This document shows, piece after piece, positions 1 to 12,500 of a DNA stretch of 64,000 nucleotides; the stretch's first letter is position 1, and the number at the start of each line of letters is the position of its first letter. The notes below the pieces were generated by a model, which was not told the origin of the DNA, did no database searches, and worked only from the letters and a program-made list of their open reading frames with translations. Made by a program: the position numbers and the translations under genes. Source of the stretch: Dama dama (Eukaryota > Chordata > Mammalia > Artiodactyla > Cervidae); NCBI RefSeq assembly GCF_033118175.1, contig NC_083681.1:19238001-19302000 (forward strand). The letters run 5' to 3'.

Positions 1-69
1 CACTCAGTCATTTGTTTTGTTACCCTGTTTTACTTTTCTACATGTCCTTTGTCCTGGTATTTTTCTTCT

Positions 70-215
70 TTATTGTCCATCTCCAAACCGGAATGTAAAC
101 TCCTTGAAAATGGGGGCCTGATCTGACTTGTTTGCCAATGGATTCACTGCATCTAGAACCTGGTGACTAGTACCTGGCACATAGTAGGTGTTCGTCTAAT
201 AGATAAATGGGAATA
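70..215 (+). mobile_element. L2 LINE 3' remnant
   Basis: aactccttgaaaatgggggc followed by tacctggcacatagtaggtg, the 3'-end signature of L2. The rest of 1-460 is unremarkable intron 43. Confidence 0.7.
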
Positions 216-460
216 TAACATGTTTAGAGCCTGGGGGAAAAAATCTGAGAAATTTGCTTTTTTTTCTGCTTGAAGAATTGAAAGATCCACAGGATTCTTC
301 ATGATTCTTACGAAATTTTCTAGAAATGCATTTTTTTTTTTAATGGAGATAATTCTAATTGTAGTTTAAAATTTCGCCTCTTGGTGAAGCTGTTTATACA
401 CACACCAGGATTCTCTGTTTTTAAATATTTTTTTTCTCTAATTTTTTAATTATTTCACAG

Positions 461-565
461 CAAAGGAGTGGAAAGAACCAGTTACCATGAGTTGTTGTAT
501 AATGCTCTGCAGTCTCTAAGAGACAGAGAATTCTCCACTTTTTATGAAAGTCTCAAACATGCCAG
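461..565 (+). CDS. ATM: ATM exon 44 (FAT domain)
   Basis: 105 bp, ending two bases into an Arg codon. The acceptor is ttatttcacag and the donor gtattg. It encodes KGVERTSYHELLYNALQSLR and onward to ESLKHA, helical repeats of the FAT domain that clamp the kinase. The first base completes a codon from the upstream exon outside the window. Confidence 0.96.
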
Positions 566-3500
566 GTATTGTAAAAAGAAAGTTACTGTGTTTTAACATT
601 GCTTCTTTTCTGAAAACCTGAAGAATAATTTCAGTGCAAAGATTTGCACTGGTGAAAGGATGAGGATCTGATAGGTGTGGTCAGGTTGTTTTTTGTCATT
701 CCCTTTTCTCCCTTAAAAAAAATCCCTTGTATAATTCATAATTCATATGAATCAGTGTTGAAACTCAGAATTGCAAAAGTGGGAGGAAATATTCAACAGT
801 TAACAATTTCATAGCTTCTCCACATCTGAGAAATGAGTGCTCAGATGAATTTTATCTTTTGCAAACATGTTTGCATAAGAATTACCAATGTTCCTGTCTT
901 AACAATTGTTTTCTGTATCTTCATATTTTGAATGCTTTATATGAAAGAATTCTTTAACATACACTTGTCAAAATATATATATATATACATATATATATAT
1001 ACACACACACACATGTGTGTACACACAAATGTATGTATATATATAACCATTGTTACCTTTAAATATTTTGTTTTAAATGTAAGAGCATTCTCATATGTTA
1101 GGTACTTATGTAAGCTTTTTTTTTTTCCTTATATAATACATTTTTCTTTGCTTATGTGGTTCAAATATATGCTATCTTTAAAAATAGAATTTCCTTTTGG
1201 AACCATGATCAATTATTTATGCTGAACCCTGAAAAGTCTTACTGTTTCCCATCCCTTGGTTCTCTTCCTGGACAGATGTACTGAGAATTTTAATCTTGTC
1301 TCTAGTGGCTGTATGTCATTTACCTCTCTTAGCATTTAATGTTCTTTTTGTAAGATGGTGATTAATGGTTAGTACTTAAAGGCTTGGTCTGAGGCACAAA
1401 TGAGATAATACACAAAAAAGAGCTTAACTATAACAGGCTAAATGAATGTAACACGTTTTTTGGTTAACAGTAGTTGTGACCTAATAAATCCTGTATTTTT
1501 TTTTTTACAGAAGTAATACTTACTACCATTTAAGTGCTTATCATGTGGTGGCTACTTTGTTAGACTTTTTCTGTATGTATTCTCTAACCTTCAAAATAAT
1601 TCTGGAAGTGAAAAAACTTTATTTCAGAGGAATCCAGTAATGTGCCCAAAGTTATACAGTCATTACTGGCAAAACTGGGATTTAGATCTCAGTCCATACA
1701 ATTCCAAGGCTTACTTTGTTTCCACTACCTTATGCTGGTGCTTCTGAATATTGCTATTATTAAATCAACACAGAGGTCTATAATGAGAACTCAACTTTTA
1801 TCTTCTGTAAAAAAATTTTATCTTAGTTTTCAAGTGTCTTGTCTTTTCTGCTACTAGAGTTAAAGAAGTGGAAGAGTTGTGTAAGGGCAGTCTTGAGTCT
1901 GTGTATTCCCTCTACCCTACACTTAGCAGACTGCAGGCCATTGGAGAGCTTGAAAACATTGGAGAACTTTTCTCAAGGTATGTGATTCAAGTGACTCTGT
2001 ATCCCAAAGCACAACCTGTTACCGAAGTGAATTTTTTTTTTTCCCAAAGTGAATTTAAAAAATAAAAACTATATAGAAACCAGCCATAGGTTCCTTTCTT
2101 TTTATCACAGTGTAAGTTGACCTAATGAACTGTGACCTTGTTAAAATAAACATTTTCAGAAATACTCACTGTAAAAATTCAAGTTTTTAAATTTAACTTT
2201 GTGTTTTTCTCTTTACAACTTTTCCCCTGTTCCACCCTAGATGAAATTATTTCCTCATGTTTTTTATCATAGCATATTATATATACTCCACTGTTTTAGT
2301 ACTGCATTGCATCAGTGTTACTTTATGTATATTCTGCCACGCTGCACTAGACGATCCCTAAAAGTGGGGCTTATTTCTTCTTGTATCCCTAGTGCTATTT
2401 CCTGGTGACCGATTCTTAGTCAACAGTCCATGTTAATGAATATGGAGTGTTTAGGGGAGGTTGCCCCTTACAATGGTGGAAAGGAAGTCATCTCACTTTG
2501 CAGTATTTCTGGATCTTTCTCTGCTAGGGAATTTTAAGGAAGAAAAATTTGACAAATTGGTAACAAATACCTATGTTCTAGGATAGCAGTTCACAGAATG
2601 TAGTGTAGAGATCCTGCAGGCCCTAAGATCCATTCAGGGGTTCACGAAATTAAAACTATTGTTAAAATTATAGCAAAATCTTTTTTTTTTTTTTTGCTTT
2701 CATTCTTTCATGAGGTATAGTGATGTTTTGGTGAGGTATCAGAGAATAGCTACAATTATTTGAAAAGACTGTTACCATATTCCTGCCTTTCCTGTATCTG
2801 TATGAGGCTAGATTTTCTTCACATTCTCCAACCAAACATCATAGCACAGCAAACTAAATGCAGAATCTGAGATGAGAATTCAAGTGTCTCCATTAAGCCA
2901 GGCATCAAAGAGATTCATAGAAATGTGAAATAGTGCTCTTCTCACTAAATTTTGTGTGATATATAGTTGATTTATTATTATTTTCAAACAAATTTTAATA
3001 CATGTTAGATTTTTCTCAGTTTTAGTTTCTAATAAGGTAAATATTAATAGTGAAAATGTTTAGTCACTCAGCTGTGTCTGACTCTTTGTGAACCCTTGGT
3101 CTGTAGCCTGCCAGGCTCCTCTGTCCATGGAATTCTCCAGGCAAGAGTTCTGGAGTGGGTATCCATTCCCTTCCCCAGAGAATCCTTCTAACGCAGGGAT
3201 CGAACCCAGGTCTCCTGCATTGCAGGCAGATTCTTTACCATCTGAGCCACTATGGAAGCCCAAATATTAATAAATATAATCCTGCAAATGAAAGCTCTTT
3301 AGGAGTCTTCCATAATTTGTAAGAGTGTAAAGCAGGGGTTCCTAAACCCCGGGCTATGGCTTGTTAGGAACCAGGCCGCACAGCAGGAGGTAAGCCGGCA
3401 GGCAAGCAAGTGAAGCTTCATCTGTATTTACAACCTTTCCCCAAGGTTCGCATGCAGCAGCCTTAGATTCTCATAGGAGCACGGACCCTACTGAACTGCA

Positions 3501-6500
3501 CATGCAAGATATTTAGGTTGTGAGCTCTTATGAGAATCAACCCAAAAACATCCACCCCACCAGCTCCCCAGTTTGTGGGAAAATTATTTTCCACAAAACC
3601 CATCCCTGGTACCAAAAAGGGGACCTCTGGTATAAAGGATTTCCTGAGATTTGAAAATTTGAGACCTGCTGCTCTTAAGAGCATTTTGGGAGGAATTAAA
3701 GTTTTGGTTCCTGTGAATTGTGTTACTGTTTCCTTCTTTAGCAAGCAACTAAAAGAACTTTCATTTCATAGTCATCACCTTAAGGTCATCTTCTTAGTTT
3801 CCTTGCTTCATTCGTCTTGATTTCTCCCCATATAGTACACCTGAAGGATTGGACAGTATTGCTTAATTTGAACATCTGGGAAACACTCAGCTCGTATAAG
3901 CTAATTGTGCGAGATGTATCTTCTCTTCCTTTGATAAATAATTTTGGTATGTGAAACCTTTGCCAGATGCCAACATTTCCTTCACTGGATTGTGCTTTCT
4001 TTAACAGCTACAGTTTTGCAGAGTCATGCCCTGTGCCTGATGGGTACAGTAGATAATGAGTTTATTTCATTTCCTTGCTGACTGTCCTCTTTGAAGGATC
4101 ATTGAAATTGGACTAGAGGTGTGGATGTTCTGAATGAGAGGCCAGAGAAATGTGTTCTCATTTCAGAAGAATATTAATTTAGAAGTGCTGCTTTTTGTGA
4201 GGTTGAAGAGTATTTTTAAGAATATCTTGAAAGTAGCATCTATAAAAATATTGAATCACTCTCCTGTATACCTGAAACTACTATAATATTGTAAATCAAT
4301 TATACTTCAATTTTAAAAAAAGAAAGAAAATTTTAAAATGTTCATCATCTGTTGGGTTCTCTGCTGTACCTCAGAGATCTGACCATATTGTAGGTTCCTA
4401 AACTTTGATCCTTATTTTGGTGACTTCCCTGGTGGCTCAGATGGTAAAGCGTCTGCCTACAATGCAGAAGACCTGGGTTCAATCCCTGGGTTGGGAAGAT
4501 CTCCTGGAGAAGGAAATGGCAACCCACTCCATTACTCTTGCCTGGAAAATCCCATGGACAGGATCCTGGTAGGCTACAGTCCATGGGGTTGCAAAGAGTT
4601 GGACACAACTGAGTGACTTCACTTCACTAAACTTTGATCCTTATTTTGGTTTATTTTAGAAGTTCCAGTCATCTTGCTGCAAAAATTCCTTTAGTGTTTA
4701 TTAAATCTTAAGTTTTAGAACCTGCATAACAGCACCTTTTTCTTCATTTCTGTTGCTAATGAAACCCTGTGGTTTGGCTTTCAGATCAGTAGCAGATAGG
4801 CAGCCCTCTGAAGTGTACATGAAGTGGTGGAAACATTCCCAGCTTCTCAAAGACAGTGATTTTAGTTTTCAGGAGCCTATAATGGCTCTACGCACAGTCA
4901 TTTTGGAGATCTTGATGGAAAAAGAAATGGAAAACTCCCAAAGAGAGTGTTTTAAGGACATTCTCACCAAGCATCTTGTAGAACTCTCTGTATTAGCCCG
5001 AACTTTCAAGAACACTCAGGTAATCAGATTTAAAACTAAGTCATCTCACTCGTTGACCTTGCCTTTTTATTACCTAGAAAATAGAAAGCATAAGTAAAAA
5101 GAAATGTCATTGAGAGACACATTGCTATTATAACATTGTATAACATAGTTCTTTAAGATTTCCCCTTTTGGAATTAGACCTGAATTTGAGTCTTGGACAA
5201 GTCTTTCTCTAACCCTCAATTTCCTGGTTAAATAATGAGAAGCTACCTAACTTACTATATGTGTAGCATTTCAGTGATTGTATATACTGTGTATAAACAC
5301 ACACATAACTATATATGTCTTTATATGAAGAAAAACAGATGGGCAGATATGGGGGCTGGGGAAGGCAGTCAGAAATGCACTTAAGATAATCTTAAAAATT
5401 GTCAAATCTTTAGTGAATGGTGGTGACTGCTTTTATTAGTAGTAGTAGTTATGGTAAAAATATTTGTTTGTTATTTTCATTTCAGCTCCCTGAAAGGGCA
5501 ATATTTCAAATTAAACAGTATAATTCAGCTAGTAGTGGAGTCTCTGAGTGGCAACTGGAGGAAGCACAAGTATTCTGGGCAAAAAAGGAACAGAGTCTTG
5601 CCCTGAGTATTCTCAAGCAAATGATCAAGAAGCTGGATGCCAGTTGTACAGAGGTTCACTTTTTTTCTATTGGTTGAATTAGTATTTACTGTAATAAGAA
5701 AGATTACTGTGCTTTATAATATTTTAAATAAATTTTAATATAATTACTAATTTTATTAAAGCTTTGAAATTACTGATCAATGAACAAGAAATTGTAAAAT
5801 GGAGTCTTGAAAATTAGTATTTGTAAAAGTTTAGACAGTGTTCATTTTTCCTTTTTACAACATTTCCATCAGTGCATCTCATCATAGATTAATTTATCCC
5901 AATGATAAGCCTTATTTTTTTTAAAACTTTCTACAGTATTCAAGGAGGGTGTGTGGGAAACAAAGATGAAATAGCTACTATAGATTTGAAATGACAAAAA
6001 AATGCAAGAGGAAATGCATAAGAGAATAAAACTTTTTTTTTAAAGGCAAGTTGAAATAATTGGGTTGTCAATCCAAAGACCCTGAAAACATCACATCTGA
6101 TATTTTATCTACCATTACCTTTAATGTACATATATATTTTATATTAGTTATTATAAACTTGATTGCTTCTTCAACTCTGTATCCAGCATAAGATGGACAA
6201 ATTTAGCAGCATTTGTAGGAATCATGAAGTATTTTAAAGATTTGGACTCAATGATGTCCCTCTGACATACACCTACTAGGTGAATATCAACATTTTGTAC
6301 TTTTGGATAATGGAACTTGTATAACATCCTCCGTTATTAGAGAATTTATCATTATACCAAGCCCTGGGAGCTCACATGGTATGATTGTTTAAATATTGTT
6401 TAACAGTATGGCCCCTGAAAACGAAGATCATGGCATCCAGTCCCATCACTTGATGGCAAATAGATGTGGAAACAGTGGCTGACTTTGTTTTTGGGGGCTC

Positions 6501-9500
6501 CAAAATCACTGCAGATGGTGATTGCAGCTATGAAATTAAAAGATGCTTACTCCTTGGAAGGAAAGTTATGACCAACCTAGACAGCATATTAAAAAGCAGA
6601 GACGTTAGTTTGCCAACAAAGGTCCATCTAGTCAAGGCTATGGTTTTTCCAGTAGTCATGTATGGATGTGAGAGCTGGACTATAAAGAAAGCTGAGTGCC
6701 AAAGAATTGATGCTTTTGAACTGTGGTGTTGGAGAAGACTCTTAAGAGTCCCTTGGACTGCAAGGAGATCCAACCAGTCCATCCTAAAGATCAGTCCTGG
6801 GTATTCATTGGAAGGATTGATGTTGAAGCTGAAACTCTTAATACTTTGGCCACCTGATGCAAAGAACTGACTCATTTGAAAAGACCCTGATGCTGGGAAA
6901 GATTGAAGGCAGGAGGAGAAGGGGACGACAGAGGATGAGATGGCTGGATGGCATCACCAACTCAATGGACAGGACTTTGAGTAAACTCTGGGAGCTGGTG
7001 ATGGACAGGGAGGCCTAGCGTGCTGCAGTACATGGGGTCGTGAAGAGTTGGACACAACTAAGCAACTGAACTGAACTGATGGACCCTGAAGTTACCTACC
7101 CTCTTTGTTCTTCAGTTGTAGTTTTCGAATTAAGGATAATAATTGTTCTTACTTCATAGGATTCTTGTGAGGATTAAATGAATTATTATATTATTATATA
7201 TAGTAATAATGCCAAGCATATAAAAGTACTCAATAAATGTGAGTTGTTTCAATAATAGTAATAGTAGTAGAGAATGATTATTTTATAAAGGTAAATATTT
7301 GGAATTATTAAAATAGTTGTAAGGTGAAAGCAAATGAGGAAAGACATTTTTAATCTGTTTTTTTCCTACATAGAAGATATTTTTGTACAGTCGTGATAAT
7401 GAATTACATTTTAAGACTTTGCTTTCCTTTACAGAATGATCCCAACTTAAAACTTATATACACAGAATGTCTAAGGGTTTGTGGCACCTGGTTAGCAGAA
7501 ACTTGCTTAGAAAATCCTGCAGTCATCATGCAGACCTATCTAGAAAAGGTAAGATTTTTGAGGAACCCTAATAGAGTTGCTTAGCATGAGTACATTTGAC
7601 TTTTCATTGAAATGAAGTGAAGTGAAAGTTGCTCAGTGGTGTCCAAGTCTTTACAACTCCATGGATTTTAGCCCACCAGGCTCCTCTGTCTATGGGATTC
7701 TCCAGGCAAGAATACTGGAGTGGGTTGTCATGCCCTCCACCAGGGGATCTTCCCAACCCAGTGCTTCTACCACCTTTGAGCTTCCTGTTTCTCCCTCTTA
7801 TTCATATAGTTTAATTTTAAAAATAGATGCTTCACTAATAAATGAACATGAAAAGCCTAATATGTTTTTTTAGTTTTATAGAACTTTTTGTTTTTGTACC
7901 ATTCTTTACATATATTAGCTATTTCAGTTGTTTCTGCTCTGTCAAAATTGTTTTGAAAACTCAAAGAAATACTGTATTTTGTATAATTTAGTTTATATCC
8001 GAAAGTTAAACTTTACTGTGGATATTTCTTTGAGTAATTCTTTAGATGCATTTAGTATCTGTAAATATAAATGGATTGTTTTTTTCTTGAAGGCTGTGCA
8101 AGTTGCTGGAAATTATGATGGAGAAAGCAATGATGGGCTCAGAAATGGAAAAATGAAGGCATTTCTCTCATTAGCACGGTTCTCAGATACTCAGTACCAA
8201 AGAATTGAAAACTACATGAAATCATCAGAATTTGAAAACAAGCAAGCTCTCCTGAAAAGAGCCAAAGAGGAAGTTGGCCTACTTAGGGAACATAAAATCC
8301 AGACCAACAGGTAACTGGGGGTCTACAAGTGACAAGATATATAGTGTTTATACAGGTATACAGAACCAGATAGAAATTCATGCTGTGGCTCTATACTAAT
8401 TGTGGAATATACTGGTGTTAACTTTTTGTTTTGCTTTTTAAGTTTGTTTGTTGGTATCATAGTTGAAAAAGATATGTGTTGAAATTAGAGAGGAGTTACT
8501 TAGTTTGATGTAATTAAATCCTTTATTCAAACCTGCTTTTGGTGTATATATTTTAGTGTAAGTAGAAAATAAAGTTAATGAAATACCTTGGATAGAGTCC
8601 ACTTTGGTTGCCTAAAGTAGCTTTTGAATAGCAGAAAGTTAAAGACAAAAGTAAGTTTGTTCTCTTTATAATTCTTAGAATTTTTTATATTTTATGTCTT
8701 ATTTGATTTTGTAATTCTATAAAATTTAATGCTTTTGTGTTTTATTTTAATTATCCAATGTAAGGTACACAGTAAAGGTTCAGCGAGAGCTGGAGTTGGA
8801 TGAATGTGCACTCCGTGCATTGAAAGAGGATCGTAAACGTTTCTTATGTAAAGCAGTTGAAAATTACATCAATTGCTTATTAAGTGGTGAAGGGCATGAT
8901 ATGTGGATATTTCGTCTTTGTTCTCTCTGGCTTGAAAATTCTGGAGTTTCTGAAGTCAATGGCATGATGAAGGCAAGTTTTCTTTTTCAACCTAGTATTC
9001 TAGCCTGTGCTTTAAAAGTTAAGCCATTAGCCCCTCAAATATCATGCATTTTGTATACTTTGTATCCTTGGCAGTTGGTTTAGGGCTCTACACATAGGTA
9101 CTTAACTAACTCTAATGATGTGGGTTTATGTGGATATGAGAGAATTTAGGTCGGTCTTTTCCCATAGCATTGCAATTACCATCAGAAAGTACCCAGAATG
9201 CTAGATTGGGAGATTTGGAAAGCAGTTAAAGATGATGTGATCACAGGTGGTGTTTTTCTTTTTCCCCTGCTTTATTATTTTCTGGGGTTTTTTTTTTTTT
9301 TTACAATAAATTATTTTTATAAATGGGAAAAAAAAACATTTTAAGAAAACATTAAGGCAGTAGAATTTTATAAATTTTTATTTAAAAATCTTGGATTTTA
9401 TTAATGACACCTAAATATGTCCTGTCATCCCCTGTCATTTATTAATGATACTTAAATGACACCTAAAGTTATGTTGTCAATCAGTTTGAAGCTTAAAAGT

Positions 9501-12500
9501 AAAATAGTTCTTTGGGCTGAAGAGAATGTTAATATTCATAATAGATACAACAAATTTCTGCTACTAGTGTACATTAAATCCTGTTTCTTTAACAAAGTAG
9601 GGGAAAATAGTTATTCCACTTTATTCACACTGACTTCTCAGGAGTCAAGATTACAATAGTCCTTAGATCAATATTTGTCCTCCTTGGATTCACTGGAATA
9701 TAAGCAGTACCAAGTATTCCACTTCTGAATGCAATCTGATACAGGTTCAAACATGATTTACCAGTGAGTTAATCTAGACTTTAAGATAAATGATGAGGAA
9801 AAAATGTGTCTGCTTGATGATTGCAGTAGTAGAGGAGCATTTTGTATTTGTTTAGCTGTGAGGGCTAGTTGAAATGCATTGCTTTTTAATTTTGTGTTTT
9901 TTTTTAATGGCAGAGAGATGGAATGAAGATTCCATCATACAAATTTTTGCCTCTTATGTACCAATTGGCTGCTAGAATGGGGACCAAGATGATGGGAGGC
10001 CTAGGATTTCATGAAGTCCTCAATAATGTAAGTAAACATGAAAATCAAACCACAATAGCTTTTCTTTTATATTATTGTATATTACTGTTCCACTCTAGAA
10101 AGTGGCAACACAAAAAAGTTTAGTCGGTCATATTTATTATGTTACATAAGGGCAAGAATATTCTCTTTGTCTCCTTTCATACTCCACTTGTTACTCACTT
10201 TCTCTTTCTTTTTCCTCATATACTTCTCTCTCCCACACACCACTCCCACCCCACACACAGTCCACCCACTGCAGCATCTAGCACAGGAAAATATATCCTA
10301 ATGTTAAGCAAAATTTAAAAGGTTATGGGTTTTTAATTTTTTTCTTTCCATAAAATTAACAGTTCTTAATTTTCTGACAGCTCATCTCTAGAATTTCAAT
10401 GGATCATCCTCATCACACTTTGTTTATTATATTGGCCTTAGCAAATGCAAACAAAGATGAATTTTTGACCAAACCAGAGGCAGCCAGAAGGAGTAGAATA
10501 ACTAAAAATGCACCTAAGCAAAGCTCTCAGCTTGATGAGGTATTTGGATTGAACATGCATACCTTTTTGAATTGTGATATTCATTTTTTCCCAAAATATT
10601 CCTTTCTTAAGTCTCAGGAATTCAAAGAATATGTATTGTTGACAATATTCAATTTGTAAATCCTTTGTTGTTATGATGCTACCTAAAATTGGTTCAAAAT
10701 TCCTGAATATTTCTCAAAGCATGAGAGATACCAAAGGTATTTTACTGTTTTTTTCTCAGAGTAATGAGCAAAGAAAAAACAGGTTCTACAAGGCACCCAA
10801 GTCATTTACTCTTGAGATTATTATACCTTTGATACATTTCATTCATAATATAGAGACTGCTTTGTCTCTGAGGGATTATAGTCCTTCCATTGTCTAGATG
10901 TGTGCATAAATTCCATTTTTTTGTTTTTATAACTCTAACAAGTTTTAATGTTGCATGTTTGCTTTTGTAATAATTTTTGTTTGTATTTTATTAATAGGAT
11001 CGAACCGAGGCTGCTAACAAAATAATACGTACTATCCGAAGTAGGAGACCTCAGATGGTCAGAAGTGTTGAGGCACTTTGTGATGCTTATATTATACTAG
11101 CAAATTTAGATGTCACTCAGTGGAGGACTCAGAGAAGTATGCAATTTGAAAGAATGAATGTTGCATTCTTGCTATGTTGATCTCTGTTGTTGTTTTTAGG
11201 TGCTAAGTCATGTCTGACTCTTTTGTGACCCCATGGCCTATAGCCCGCCAGGCTCTTCTGTCCATGAGATTTCCCATTTTCCCAGGCAAGAATACTGGAG
11301 TGGGTTGCCATTTCCTTTTCCAGGAGATCTTCACAACCCAGGGATTGAAGCTGTGTCTCCTGCATTGCAGGCAGATTCTTTACCATTGAGCCACCAGGGA
11401 TACCCACTTATTCTCTGTAGGGATATTTTAATTACAGAGCAGAATGTAAATCTGCTCAACTCACACACATTAATTATAGATATGAAAGTTCTGATGATTA
11501 CAACTCACACATGATTCAAAACTTAATTTTTATCTAAAAAGCTTCAATATCCCTCCAGTTACTTTTTCACTTAATATCTTGTTATGAAACTGATAATAGA
11601 TAACTGCACTCTAGGACTTAAAAATGAAAAGACCTTATCATTTTCTCCATCACTCTTCTTGCTGTGTCTCTTTAAATAATTATAAGCTGCTATAATATTT
11701 GGTTGTGTGTATCTGTCTACCCATACTTTAATAATTATGTTCTTTTTTTCTGTTCAGAATCATATCTTCATATTTAAATTCTTACTATTTTAAAATAAAA
11801 ATGAGGCTCCTCATAGTGTTCCTCTAAGCAAACAAAGAATACTGTCATGTTGTTTAGTCACATTTAATAGTAATGTGTATAGCATTATCTATGTGCTATT
11901 CATACTGTTATATAATTATCTTAAGTTGTCCAACTTGGCACCTCAGGTGGAGTCTGGCCTAATTACCAGTGCCAGGTAACCTGCAAATTCATTTGTAAGC
12001 CACGTTACCCATTGCTATGCCCTGACCCTGAGCGGCATTGTGTCCCAAGTCTTTGGTCTTCATTTCTAAGTCATAACCACAGGTTAGCCATAGTTTGGGT
12101 TTATGGTATCTGCTGAATTCTCCTGCTTTACCTTCAGTACTGTTGCTCAATTTGCAGTTGTCACTGAAACTTCTTTATTTTAAATACAGAAGGCATAAAT
12201 ATTCCAGCAGACCAGCCTATTATCAAACTTAAAAATTTAGAAGATGTTGTTGTCCCTACTATGGAAATTAAGGTAATTTACCATTAACTGTTTTGATTTT
12301 TTAATTAAACTAAATTACTTTTTAGCAAGTTAAACCATTTGAAATAGCCTTTTTTTTGTAGGTCAGTATTGGTTAATTATTGGCAATTTCATTTGTTTCA
12401 ACCAGTAGTTTTTTCTTTATTGGATTCCCTTTGCCCAAGACTTAAAATACTTAAAGATCTCTCCTGCTTTCTTTTCTATTGCCTTCAGTTTTACAGTTGT

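Larger units (their letters stand above)
566..1857 (+). other. ATM intron 44
   Basis: Contains the TA/CA microsatellite at 968-1043 and a MIR remnant at 1515-1725. No other gene or element recognised. Confidence 0.8.

Noticed and set aside
932..1225. ORF with a YIYIYIYIY run
   Set aside because: It is a translation of a TA/CA microsatellite.
10201..10270. CT/CA-rich tract suggesting a regulatory element or promoter
   Set aside because: It is a short pyrimidine-rich simple sequence in intron 51 with no supporting motif.
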